Assembly (NCBI GenBank): GCA_013205275.1
Contig: JABMNG010000113.1
Span: forward strand, 1-8,557
Source: Methylophilales bacterium
GTDB taxonomy: Bacteria > Pseudomonadota > Gammaproteobacteria > Burkholderiales > Methylophilaceae
DNA length: 8,557 bases
Direction of reading: 5' to 3'
Part shown: positions 1-6,898 of the stretch, piece by piece
How the letters are laid out: each line of letters opens with the position of its first letter
Position numbering within the stretch: position 1 is the first letter of the stretch
Made by a program: the position numbers and the translations under genes
The notes under the pieces: model-generated
What the model saw: the letters and a program-made list of their open reading frames with translations, nothing else
Told to the model about the DNA's origin: nothing
Databases searched by the model: none

Positions 1-186
1 CATGCTGTGAACAACAAACATAATTTTTTTTTCTTTTTTGAGCTGATGTTGATCAACACCTAACTCTCTTAACAATTCTGTTCTTGCACGCTCCATAAAC
101 TTTAAATAGTTTGCATGATAAACCACTCCACCGCTGTCAGTATCTTCAAAGTAGACTCTAGCTGACCAATTAAATTCGCTTACCAT
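1..186 (-). CDS. ybgC: YbgC-type acyl-CoA thioesterase, N-terminal part (runs off the left edge)
   Basis: Only the first 62 codons are in the window; the family is usually about 135 residues, so over half lies past position 1. I translated it by hand from the ATG at 186-184. The protein has the hotdog-fold signature of tol-pal associated thioesterases: the EDTDSGGVVYHANY stretch at residues 14-27, where D17 is the expected catalytic aspartate, followed by the YLKFMERARTELL helix at 27-39. Family members hydrolyse acyl-CoA thioesters in the cytoplasm and are linked genetically to the Tol-Pal envelope complex. The start overlaps the ruvB stop by 7 nt (ATGGTAA), so translation is probably coupled to ruvB. 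By family precedent tolQ, tolR, tolA, tolB and pal would follow, but none is visible here. Nine consecutive A residues occur in the coding strand at codons 52-55. Confidence 0.93.
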   Translation of the reverse strand, partial: MVSEFNWSARVYFEDTDSGGVVYHANYLKFMERARTELLRELGVDQHQLKKEKKIMFVVHSM

Positions 187-1205
187 ACACTCTCATTTTG
201 TGGGGGCGGTGTTAATCCAAAGTGGATATATGACTTAGGTGTTGCCATTCTACCGCGCGGCGTTCTCATAAGATAACCTTGTTGAATTAAATAAGGCTCA
301 ATTACATCTTCAATGGTTTCCCTTTCCTCCCCAATCGCTGCCGCTAAATTATCTAGTCCCACAGGACCGCCCGAAAATTTTTCAATAATGGCATTCAAAA
401 AATTTCGGTCCATTAGGTCTAGGCCTATTAAATCAACGTCTAACATTTTCAATGCCTCATCGGCAACCACCTTATTAACGACTCCTTGCGCCTTCACTTC
501 TGCATAATCACGAACCCGTCGTAGAAGTCGATTGGCAATCCTTGGTGTCCCTCTTGAACGATTTGCAATCTCATTAGCGCCTTCTTGATCAATCTCTACC
601 GACAATAAGCCCGCCGACCTTTTCACTATTTTTGCCAGCTCATCAGTGGTATAAAATTCGAGTCTTGAAACTATGCCAAAACGATCTCTCAATGGATTCG
701 TTAACATACCGGCTCTAGTTGTAGCCCCTATTAATGTAAAGGGCGGTAGTTCTAATTTTACGGAACGAGCTGATGGCCCCTCGCCAATCATAATATCAAG
801 ACGATAGTCTTCCATTGCTGGGTAGAGTATCTCTTCTATGACAGGGGAAAGACGATGGATCTCATCTATAAAAAGAACGTCGTTTTTTTCTAAATTAGAA
901 AGCAAGGCGGCTAAGTCGCCCGTTTTTTCTAAAACCGGGCCCGATGTTTGTCTTAGATTGACGCCCATTTCTCGTGAAATAATATGTGCTAAGGTGGTCT
1001 TACCTAAACCAGGCGGTCCAAATAACAGCACATGATCTAAAGCTTCATCTCTTTTTTTTGCAGCATCGATAAATATACTTAATTGTTCTCTAATTTTTTC
1101 CTGGCCAATATACTCATTAAGCTCTTTTGGTCGTAAGGCGCGCTCAAACGATTCTTCAATATTATCGGTTGGGCTGGGATCTACAAATCTATCTGGTTCA
1201 ATCAT
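180..1205 (-). CDS. ruvB: RuvB, Holliday junction branch migration ATPase
   Basis: This is the AAA+ motor that, with RuvA, pumps DNA through Holliday junctions during recombinational repair. At 341 residues it is of normal family length. Visible motifs are Walker A GPPGLGKT at 63-70, Walker B with DEIH at 114-117, the sensor-1 ATTR at 161-164, the LRDRFG box at 172-177 whose first Arg (R173) is the expected arginine finger, the sensor-2 RGTPRIANRLLRR region at 218-230, and the winged-helix end with RTPRGR at 314-319. No key residue is missing. It starts with ATG 10 nt after the ruvA stop, but I see no Shine-Dalgarno there, so it probably depends on ribosomes arriving from ruvA. Its stop overlaps the ybgC start. 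Confidence 0.98.
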   Translation of the reverse strand: MIEPDRFVDPSPTDNIEESFERALRPKELNEYIGQEKIREQLSIFIDAAKKRDEALDHVLLFGPPGLGKTTLAHIISREMGVNLRQTSGPVLEKTGDLAALLSNLEKNDVLFIDEIHRLSPVIEEILYPAMEDYRLDIMIGEGPSARSVKLELPPFTLIGATTRAGMLTNPLRDRFGIVSRLEFYTTDELAKIVKRSAGLLSVEIDQEGANEIANRSRGTPRIANRLLRRVRDYAEVKAQGVVNKVVADEALKMLDVDLIGLDLMDRNFLNAIIEKFSGGPVGLDNLAAAIGEERETIEDVIEPYLIQQGYLMRTPRGRMATPKSYIHFGLTPPPQNESVW

Positions 1206-1215
1206 ATAATATTCA

Positions 1216-1797
1216 TTAAAGGTTTTTTGATAACATCTTTAAGGCCTGTCGTATTCCGTCATTTACAGAAATTTCATCGGGTAATTCACGCACAATAGTG
1301 GTCGCATCTTTTTGGCTATAGCCTAATCCAATCAATGCATTTTGTATGTCATCAAGCTGCGATGGCATTTCACTGGTTGAGCTACTGCTCGGAATGTCCT
1401 TAAATTTATCTTTTAATTCGAGGACCAATCGGTCGGCTGTTTTCTTTCCAATGCCAGGAATTTTAACTAATAAGTCTGACTCTGAATGATTAATCGCCTT
1501 CATTAACTCATTGAGGCTAATTCCACTGAGTATAGACAAAGCAACCTTGGCACCAATGCCGTTAACTTTAATTAATTGCTTAAATATTTTTCGCTCCTGC
1601 TCCGAGCCAAACCCAAAGAGTAATTGAGCGTCTTCACGGACAATAAAATGAGTTAAAAGCGTTACATCATTTCCAATCTCAGGCAGCTCATAGAAAGTAG
1701 TCATTGGCACTTCTAATTCGTAACCAACTCCCTGGCAATCCACTAAAATTATTGGGGGAGATTTATCTAGTAACTTCCCCTTTATTCTACCGATCAT
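1216..1797 (-). CDS. ruvA: RuvA, Holliday junction binding subunit
   Basis: RuvA tetramers bind four-way junctions and load RuvB rings on opposite arms. The 193 residues show the three expected domains. Residues 1-63 are an OB-fold opening with MIGRIKG and GVGYELEVP, and E55-D56 in REDAQLLFGF are the acidic pin that separates strands. Residues 70-135 hold two helix-hairpin-helix motifs, VNGIGAKVALSIL at 78-90 and IPGIGKKTADRL at 113-124. After a Ser/Thr-rich linker (136-145), residues 148-193 form the small RuvB-contacting domain. The ATG overlaps the ruvC stop as ATGA, indicating translational coupling. It is slightly shorter than E. coli RuvA, mainly in the flexible linker. Confidence 0.98.
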   Translation of the reverse strand: MIGRIKGKLLDKSPPIILVDCQGVGYELEVPMTTFYELPEIGNDVTLLTHFIVREDAQLLFGFGSEQERKIFKQLIKVNGIGAKVALSILSGISLNELMKAINHSESDLLVKIPGIGKKTADRLVLELKDKFKDIPSSSSTSEMPSQLDDIQNALIGLGYSQKDATTIVRELPDEISVNDGIRQALKMLSKNL

Positions 1798-2330
1798 ATA
1801 ATTCGTCCGCCCTTCATGCGATTACCCACACCTAAATTTGCCAAACTGTTACTTATATTAGCATGACACATTCCACATGCGAGTGCATCAGCAGAATCTG
1901 TTGATGGCACAGAGGGCAGCTTAAGAAGCTTTTGAATCATTACCTGAACTTGCTCTTTGGAGGCATGACCTTGTCCAACGACTGACTTTTTAATCTGCAA
2001 TGCAGTGTATTCAAAAACTTCCAAGTCTTTTAAGACCGCTGCCGAAATCGCCGCACCTCGAGCCTGGCCTAACAATAAAGTGGATTGAGGGTTCGTATTA
2101 ACAAAAACTTTCTCAATCGCTACAACCTCTGGCTGATACTCTTCAATGACCTGTGTTAAACCGATTAATATAGTCTTGATTCTCGAAGCAAGGTTGCCTG
2201 CCTCATTTGAGGTTTTAATAACACCGCTCGCAATATATCTTGATGATTGATTTTGATGAGCAATTACTCCGTAACCTGTCACCCTTAAGCCAGGATCTAT
2301 ACCCAGTATCGTAATCTCTTTGCTAATCAC
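1794..2330 (-). CDS. ruvC: RuvC, Holliday junction resolvase
   Basis: RuvC is the dimeric, Mg-dependent endonuclease that cuts Holliday junctions symmetrically and completes the RuvAB pathway. The 178-residue RNase H-like protein keeps all four catalytic acids: D12 in ILGIDPG, E73 in AIEKVF, and D145 and D148 in STDSADALA. Other family marks are the RVTGYGVI strand at 16-23 and GQARGAA at 88-94. The start is a GTG (2330-2328) whose last two bases are shared with the yebC stop (GTGA). This gives four or five extra residues before the core strand compared with E. coli RuvC, which is harmless. It sits between yebC and ruvA with 4-nt overlaps at both ends. Confidence 0.98.
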   Translation of the reverse strand: MISKEITILGIDPGLRVTGYGVIAHQNQSSRYIASGVIKTSNEAGNLASRIKTILIGLTQVIEEYQPEVVAIEKVFVNTNPQSTLLLGQARGAAISAAVLKDLEVFEYTALQIKKSVVGQGHASKEQVQVMIQKLLKLPSVPSTDSADALACGMCHANISNSLANLGVGNRMKGGRII

Positions 2331-3055
2331 GCGCCCTCAATAAGTGCATTTGTATAAACTTCCTGAACATCATCAAGATCATCCAGTGCATCTAAAATCT
2401 TTTGCATTTTTTCCCCAGCTTCCCCATCGCAATTAATTTCATTTTCAGCCTTCATTGTTAATTCGGCTAATTCATACTTCAATCCAACCTTATCAAAGCC
2501 TTCCTTAACAGTTAAATAGTCTGCAGGGGAGGTAATCACTTCAATGCTTCCGTCCTCATTGTTAATGATGTCTTCAGCCCCTAATTCAATCGCATTTTCC
2601 ATTAACTTTTCTTCATCAATGTCTGGCGCAAAAAACAAACTACCACAGTGCTTAAATAAAAATGCAACCGACCCATCCGTTCCTAAATTTCCACCATTTT
2701 TACTTAAGGCATGTCGAACGTCAGCTACTGCCCTTTGTTTATTATCAGTTAAACAGTCAATAATAATTGCAGCCCCATTTACACCGTAGCCCTCATAGCG
2801 AATTTCTTCGTAATTAACCCCCTCGAGCTCCCCGGTCCCCCGCTTGATGGCTCGGGTAATATTTTCTGCAGGCATATTTTCTTCCTTGCCCGCAGTAACT
2901 GCAGCTCTTAAACGTGGGTTAAAATTAATATCACCACCGCCCATCCTTGCCGCAACTGTAATTTCTTTAATTAATTTAGTAAATATTTTTCCACGCTTTG
3001 CATCCTGCCTTCCTTTTCGATGCTGAATATTTGCCCATTTTGAGTGACCCGCCAT
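2327..3055 (-). CDS. yebC: YebC/PmpR family protein (TACO1 family)
   Basis: The 242-residue product matches YebC throughout: MAGHSKWANIQHRKGRQD at the N-terminus, KIFTKLIKEI at 23-32, RLRAAV at 48-53, MPAENITRAIKRGTG at 61-75, YEGYGVNGAAIIIDCLTDN at 87-105, and GGNLGTDGSVAFLF at 121-134. The family is annotated as a DNA-binding transcriptional regulator. Its mitochondrial relative TACO1 is a translational activator, and recent work assigns bacterial members a role in translating difficult sequences, so the molecular role here is open. It is the first gene of the ruv cluster, preceded by a good ribosome site and a plausible promoter. Its TGA overlaps the ruvC GTG, a placement common in proteobacteria. 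Confidence 0.96.
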   Translation of the reverse strand: MAGHSKWANIQHRKGRQDAKRGKIFTKLIKEITVAARMGGGDINFNPRLRAAVTAGKEENMPAENITRAIKRGTGELEGVNYEEIRYEGYGVNGAAIIIDCLTDNKQRAVADVRHALSKNGGNLGTDGSVAFLFKHCGSLFFAPDIDEEKLMENAIELGAEDIINNEDGSIEVITSPADYLTVKEGFDKVGLKYELAELTMKAENEINCDGEAGEKMQKILDALDDLDDVQEVYTNALIEGA

Positions 3056-3062
3056 AGCTGTA

Positions 3063-3068
3063 TTTCCT
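3063..3068 (-). promoter_or_regulatory. Ribosome binding site of yebC
   Basis: On the minus strand the sequence AGGAAA ends a few bases before the yebC ATG; its AGGA core lies 9 nt from the start. It is one of the clearest Shine-Dalgarno sites in the window and supports the ATG at 3055 as the yebC start. Confidence 0.6.
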
Positions 3069-3093
3069 ATTCAATTGGTTCTTAAAAAAGTTT

Positions 3094-3102
3094 ATTTTAA
3101 CA
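3094..3102 (-). promoter_or_regulatory. Candidate extended -10 promoter for yebC-ruvCAB
   Basis: In the 66-nt gap after the EamA gene the minus strand reads TGTTAAAAT, a TG-n extension followed by a 5/6 match to TATAAT. No good -35 hexamer is visible 17 nt upstream, which is acceptable for an extended -10. Transcription would begin around 3086-3088, leaving a leader of roughly 30 nt before yebC. AT-rich DNA yields such matches by chance, so this is tentative; the cluster could also be read through from the transporter gene. Confidence 0.35.
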
Positions 3103-3121
3103 GTAAATTAGGATTAGAAAT

Positions 3122-4012
3122 TTACGTTTGTTGACGCTTGCTTTGAAAAAATATTAATGTCATCAACCCAATTAATATTAAGGCAATTCCAATTTTTTCG
3201 AAAGAGTTAGGAACCTCACTTAATTCAACCCATGCCGATATTGAACCTATAATGGGTGTTAAAAGTGCTAGCATTGAGACTAATCCAGCCCTAAGGTGCT
3301 TAAGTGCAAAAAGCCATAACACCCACCCAAGGGCATTGGCGAATATAATATTGAAAATAATTGCCCCAACAAAATAATTACTCCAAATAACTGGCTCTGA
3401 ATATACAACTAAATAGGCAATAAGAATTGGGATGGACCCCCATAGCATTTGCCATGCAGTCATAGTTAATAAGTCTAGTTTGGGGTACTTTAGATTTATT
3501 TTTTTTACGAGAATCACGGCGGAAGCCCATGACAGTCCAGATAAAATTGCTAAAATCATACTAAATGTATTTGAATGTGGGTGAAGCGGGTCAAAAATAA
3601 AGACAATGCCCAAGAAGCAAATCATCACAGACAGCCATTGAAGTTGACTCAATTTTTCTTTCAAAAAAGGCCAGGCCATAATGGCGACCCAGAGAGGCAT
3701 TGTAAAGGTTAAAATAGCTGTTTTTCCAGCTCCACCCTCCACCAGTGCCCAGATTAAAAATCCAGTGAAGCCCGTCGTTTGCAAAATTCCTAGACAAATG
3801 AGCTTGGGAGCCTCCTTAATAAAAATTGGTTTACGAAGTAAGGCAAGCACTAAGAATAAGCATAAGGCACCAAAAAAATTTCTTAAGAATGCTAGCTGCA
3901 CGGGGCTGGAAAATTCCAATGCTTGCTTCATCACTACCCAGTTGTATCCCCATATAAAAGTAAGGAGAAGAAGGGCAAGGAACGCCTTTATAGTTTTTTT
4001 TTGATTTTGCAC
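3122..4012 (-). CDS. EamA/DMT-superfamily inner-membrane transporter
   Basis: The 296-residue protein is almost entirely hydrophobic and can be laid out as ten membrane helices at about 10-28, 37-59, 70-92, 97-117, 125-141, 151-170, 181-203, 213-235, 240-262 and 271-290. This is the two-times-five arrangement of the drug/metabolite transporter superfamily with two EamA repeats. Family features include FIWGYNWVVMKQAL at 19-32, the P106-containing fourth helix that ends in a PFLKEK turn (115-120), and the matching LTPIIGSISAWVELSE at 251-266 in the second half. Substrate cannot be told; relatives export amino acids, metabolites or drugs. The start is a GTG at 4012-4010, limited by an in-frame stop five codons upstream. 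The nearest purine-rich site (AGGA) is about 18 nt away, so initiation looks weak. It diverges from the CBS gene. Confidence 0.9.
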   Translation of the reverse strand: MQNQKKTIKAFLALLLLTFIWGYNWVVMKQALEFSSPVQLAFLRNFFGALCLFLVLALLRKPIFIKEAPKLICLGILQTTGFTGFLIWALVEGGAGKTAILTFTMPLWVAIMAWPFLKEKLSQLQWLSVMICFLGIVFIFDPLHPHSNTFSMILAILSGLSWASAVILVKKINLKYPKLDLLTMTAWQMLWGSIPILIAYLVVYSEPVIWSNYFVGAIIFNIIFANALGWVLWLFALKHLRAGLVSMLALLTPIIGSISAWVELSEVPNSFEKIGIALILIGLMTLIFFQSKRQQT

Positions 4013-4034
4013 AATGTTAGAAATGAGTTATCCT
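4007..4034 (+). promoter_or_regulatory. Weak sigma-70-like promoter candidate for the CBS gene
   Basis: TTGCAC (4007-4012) and TATCCT (4029-4034) are separated by 16 nt and match the consensus at 3/6 and 4/6 positions. Transcription from about 4041 would leave a short leader of about 23 nt before the ATG at 4064. The -35 would overlap the GTG start of the divergent transporter gene. The 51-bp divergent gap must hold the promoters for at least one of the two genes, but the match is poor and I rate it only as a candidate. Confidence 0.25.
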
Positions 4035-4063
4035 AAATCTTTACTTTACAGCCAAAAATAGAT

Positions 4064-4495
4064 ATGAAAACTGCCTTACAAATTGTAAATGAAAAAGATA
4101 TCAAAGAGTTAATTAGTATTGAGCCAGATCGCTCTGTAATAGAAGCATTAATTACTATGGCAGAATACAAGATTGGCGCCTTACTCGTCATGAAGAACAA
4201 AAAAATGGTTGGGATTATTTCTGAAAGGGACTATGCAAGAGAAATTGTCCTTAAAGGAGAGTCTTCAAGAGGAACTCTAGTCAAAGACATTATGACCAAA
4301 AACGTCATAACACTTTCTGAGGGTGACACTTTTGAAACTGGTCTTAATATAATGACTGAAAAAAGAATACGTCATTTACCAGTAATGAGAGGTAACCAGG
4401 TATTAGGTATGCTCTCTGTCGGTGACTTGGTAAAAGAGATGATTGAGCACCAAAAATTCTTAATCACTCAACTTGAGTCATTTATTCAAAGTTAA
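4064..4495 (+). CDS. Stand-alone CBS-domain pair protein
   Basis: The 143 residues consist of little more than two CBS domains, roughly 14-65 and 73-129, forming one Bateman module. Each ends in the ribose/phosphate-contacting pattern seen in nucleotide-binding CBS domains: GIISERD at 50-56 and GMLSVGD at 115-121. The second also carries VKDIMTKNVITL at 73-84 and RIRHLPVM at 101-108. Such modules usually sense adenine nucleotides (AMP, ATP, SAM or related ligands) and modulate a partner, but no partner or ligand can be named here. The protein has no signal peptide or membrane segment, so it is cytoplasmic. It is the only real plus-strand gene in the window. No clear Shine-Dalgarno precedes the ATG. 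Its 3' end overlaps the convergent TPR-glycosyltransferase gene by 18 nt. Confidence 0.93.
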   Translation: MKTALQIVNEKDIKELISIEPDRSVIEALITMAEYKIGALLVMKNKKMVGIISERDYAREIVLKGESSRGTLVKDIMTKNVITLSEGDTFETGLNIMTEKRIRHLPVMRGNQVLGMLSVGDLVKEMIEHQKFLITQLESFIQS

Positions 4496-6049
4496 ATTGT
4501 CTATTGCGTCAGAAATCTCTTTTATAGGGCTTAACCAATTACCTGGTTCTGATTGTCTAAATATTTTAACAGTGGGGTATCTTAAACTGGTTATATCATC
4601 ATGCCAGTACCAAATATTTCCAACCCCATAAGGTAAAAGTAAATATGTTTTTTTTCCTAATGCTCCACATAAATGTGCAACTGTATTGTCAATTGTAATA
4701 ACATAATCGCACGACTCTATTAATCCTGCTAAACCATCAATATCATTGAAATTATCAATTTTTTTATTAGTGTTTATTTTGATACCGTATTTTTTATTAA
4801 GGTCTTTTTTTTCTTGATTTGTATCTCCATATTGTAAATCAATAAACGAAATGTGCTCTTTAGAAAAAACAGGTAATAAATCCAATAGAGATACACTTCT
4901 AGCATATCCATTAATAATATTGTTAGTGCGCCATGAAACTCCACAAATTACTTTTTTCAATTTTTTTATAAAAAATTTTGCTGCAATCACATTCTCGGTT
5001 TTTGCAGATAATAATGAAATATTTTTATATATATTTTTAGAGCTAATAAAAAGTGATCCGAGTTTAAAAAAAGATATTTGATAATCAAAAGATAAACTGG
5101 AGATCTGGGTGTACGAAATAAATTTCACATTATCAAAATTACCCGATAAAAAGTTAATTAATTTTTTATCAGTTGTAATAGTTATATCTAATGTTTTTGG
5201 GAGGCTTTTTATTAGCGATACAAAAAATATCTGGTCTCCAATCCCCTGCTCTCCCCATATCAATAATGAGCCATTTTTTATATCTTTTTTATATTCGGTA
5301 ATTCTCTTTTTATATTCAGGTTTATTATATTTTTCTAGGTTCCATCGATATTCATATTCCTGCCACCCTAAATCAAAGTTTTTTTCCAATAATAGGAGCA
5401 AGCCATAGTGAAAATGCGCATTAGCTGACTTAGGGTTGATAGATATTGCTTTTTGGTAAGATTTTTTTGCTAGTTGAAATTTATGCAACCCCTTTAATAC
5501 GTTAGCATGATTAATTATTAAATCAATATTATTTGGCTCAATATTTAATGCACTATTTAGATCATCTAGCGCTCGATTATTTAAAAATAATTTTTGATAT
5601 AAATTAGCTCTATTTGCGAGTATTTTTATATTTGCTGAATCTATTTTGTATGCTTTAGTAGCTATATCCAAGGCTTCATCTAGCCGCCCAATATCTTCAT
5701 ATAATGTTCCTATATTTATGTATGCATTAATATTGCCAGGCTGCATCTCTATAACTTTTTGATAGTCACTCAAAGCATTTGTAAGATATTTTTTTTCGGA
5801 ATTTGCTAGTGCGCGATTAAAGAAAGCCTCTGGTTGGTTTTGATTGATAGTTAAGGATTTATTATATGCATTTATCGATAAATCATACTTTTTAAGCTCC
5901 AAATTAACAAAGCCAATAATGTTATATAACTCATGATTTTTAGGAAAATATAGGATTAATTTATCAAAAATCTCTGCTGCTTCTATGAAACGGCCTTGTT
6001 GTAGAAATGTTAGGCCTTTTTTAGATAGTTCATTTGGATCAAAATTCAT
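4478..6049 (-). CDS. TPR protein with C-terminal GT-B-like glycosyltransferase domain
   Basis: The N-terminal half is a TPR solenoid with an exact 34-residue period: repeats begin at about 7, 41, 75, 109, 143 and 177, and a degenerate seventh at 211 runs into GWQEYEYRW (228-236). The C-terminal half (about 260-515) resembles the glycosyltransferase-9/heptosyltransferase-like domain often fused to TPRs: LLIWGEQGIGDQIFF at 262-276, GVSWRT at 370-375, FIDLQYGD at 402-409, DGLAGLIESCDYVITIDNT at 438-456, and AHLCGALGKKTYLLLPYG at 458-475. It probably transfers a sugar to a protein or surface glycan; donor and acceptor are unknown. There is no signal peptide. The gene is far more AT-rich than its neighbours (about 15-28% GC in six 60-base lines counted by hand). 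It starts 24 nt after the YjbQ stop without any Shine-Dalgarno. Its last six codons lie antisense to the end of the CBS gene. Confidence 0.88.
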   Translation of the reverse strand: MNFDPNELSKKGLTFLQQGRFIEAAEIFDKLILYFPKNHELYNIIGFVNLELKKYDLSINAYNKSLTINQNQPEAFFNRALANSEKKYLTNALSDYQKVIEMQPGNINAYINIGTLYEDIGRLDEALDIATKAYKIDSANIKILANRANLYQKLFLNNRALDDLNSALNIEPNNIDLIINHANVLKGLHKFQLAKKSYQKAISINPKSANAHFHYGLLLLLEKNFDLGWQEYEYRWNLEKYNKPEYKKRITEYKKDIKNGSLLIWGEQGIGDQIFFVSLIKSLPKTLDITITTDKKLINFLSGNFDNVKFISYTQISSLSFDYQISFFKLGSLFISSKNIYKNISLLSAKTENVIAAKFFIKKLKKVICGVSWRTNNIINGYARSVSLLDLLPVFSKEHISFIDLQYGDTNQEKKDLNKKYGIKINTNKKIDNFNDIDGLAGLIESCDYVITIDNTVAHLCGALGKKTYLLLPYGVGNIWYWHDDITSLRYPTVKIFRQSEPGNWLSPIKEISDAIDNLTLNK

Positions 6050-6073
6050 TTTTTTATTAGTATTAATAAATTA

Positions 6074-6493
6074 TTAATCTCCAATAATTTTTACAAGGAC
6101 TCTTTTCTTTCTCTTGCCATCAAATTCTCCGTAGAAAATTTGCTCCCAGGGCCCAAAATCTAATTGCCCATTAGTCACAGCTACAACTACTTCACGACCC
6201 ATGATCTGTCTTTTAATGTGGGCATCGGCGTTGTCTTCTCCCGTGTCATTGTGTCGATAACTACTGACAGGCTCATGGGGAGCTATATTTTCTAACCATT
6301 TTTTATAATCGTGATGCAAGCCAGATTCGTCATCATTAATAAAAACACTGGCTGTAATATGCATCGCATTGATCAATGCTAGACCTTCTTGAATACCACT
6401 TTCGGATAAACACTGTCTAATTTCAGAAGTAATATTTGTAAAATGCATTCTTTCTGGGGCATCAAACCATAATTCTTTTCTGTAACTTTTCAT
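6074..6493 (-). CDS. yjbQ: YjbQ/UPF0047 family protein
   Basis: The 139-residue length is that of the family (E. coli YjbQ is about 138). The conserved elements are all there: GLALINAMHITASVFINDDE at 37-56 with H45, YRHNDTGEDN at 79-88 with H81, ADAHIKRQIMG at 89-99 with H92, and the closing LDFGPWEQIFYGEFDGKRKKR at 111-131. The conserved histidines suggest a metal-binding pocket. Some members have weak thiamine-phosphate synthase activity in vitro, but the physiological role is unsettled. It is cytoplasmic, with no signal or membrane segment. It lies 30 nt downstream of the VOC gene and has its own Shine-Dalgarno, so it is likely part of the aspS transcript. Composition is similar to the core genes, in contrast to the next gene downstream. 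Confidence 0.93.
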   Translation of the reverse strand: MKSYRKELWFDAPERMHFTNITSEIRQCLSESGIQEGLALINAMHITASVFINDDESGLHHDYKKWLENIAPHEPVSSYRHNDTGEDNADAHIKRQIMGREVVVAVTNGQLDFGPWEQIFYGEFDGKRKKRVLVKIIGD

Positions 6494-6503
6494 ATTAAAT
6501 TCA

Positions 6504-6508
6504 TCCTT
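6504..6508 (-). promoter_or_regulatory. Ribosome binding site of yjbQ
   Basis: AAGGA on the minus strand lies 10 nt before the yjbQ ATG at 6493-6491. A nearer ATG starting inside the same site (AAGGATG) reads only four codons before a stop and is out of frame, so the 6493 start stands. Confidence 0.5.
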
Positions 6509-6523
6509 CGCTAAATTCTAATC

Positions 6524-6898
6524 TTAGATAAAAATTAACTCAACGCCATTACCTACCGGGTCCTTGAAAAATATTTGTCGGGTGCCAATCTCAGGCACCT
6601 CACGAAAATAATATTTTATTTGGTGTAGTTCTAATTTCTTCACAAACGAATCTAAATCGGTTGCGCTAAAGGCCATGTGATCAAAAGTTGAATTAACATG
6701 ATGCACTTTATGATCTCCTTCTTTCGTTGAGCTCAAATGCAACACGTCTTTTTCTCCGGCATAAAGCCAATAACCTTGACTTTCAAAGGGTGGGCGAAAG
6801 CCATGCGTGAGTCCCACAACATCAATATAGAACTTTTTTAAGCTCTCCATGGTGTCTATATCAGACCTCAAATTATAATGATTAATACCGTCAATCAT
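6524..6898 (-). CDS. VOC (glyoxalase/dioxygenase-fold) metalloprotein
   Basis: A 124-residue protein with two beta-alpha-beta-beta-beta modules, about 3-57 and 72-124. The likely metal ligands are H7 (INHYNL), H74 (FDHMAF) and E120 (GNGVELIF), the two-His-one-Glu pattern of extradiol dioxygenases and FosA-type enzymes. H54 in DVLHLSS could be a fourth ligand in the glyoxalase-I position. The GYWLYAGEKDVLHL stretch at 42-55 is typical of a widespread proteobacterial VOC subgroup whose substrate is unknown, so I name no reaction. Its ATG lies inside the end of aspS: the two reading frames overlap by 8 nt, and no strong ribosome site precedes it, which points to coupling with aspS translation. 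It looks intact. Confidence 0.9.
   Translation of the reverse strand: MIDGINHYNLRSDIDTMESLKKFYIDVVGLTHGFRPPFESQGYWLYAGEKDVLHLSSTKEGDHKVHHVNSTFDHMAFSATDLDSFVKKLELHQIKYYFREVPEIGTRQIFFKDPVGNGVELIFI

Noticed and set aside
3056..3121. Possible terminator after the EamA gene
   Set aside because: The gap contains T-rich and A-rich runs, but I could not build a GC-bearing stem followed by a T-run; the AT content alone explains it.
3681..4004. A 107-codon plus-strand open frame opposite the EamA gene
   Set aside because: The complementary frame encodes a complete ten-helix transporter; the antisense product is a basic, motif-free shadow with no ribosome site.
5345..6035. Possible tandem DNA repeat suggested by the regular 34-residue spacing
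   Set aside because: The periodicity is at the protein level (TPR motifs). The underlying DNA copies are too diverged to be a nucleotide repeat or CRISPR array.
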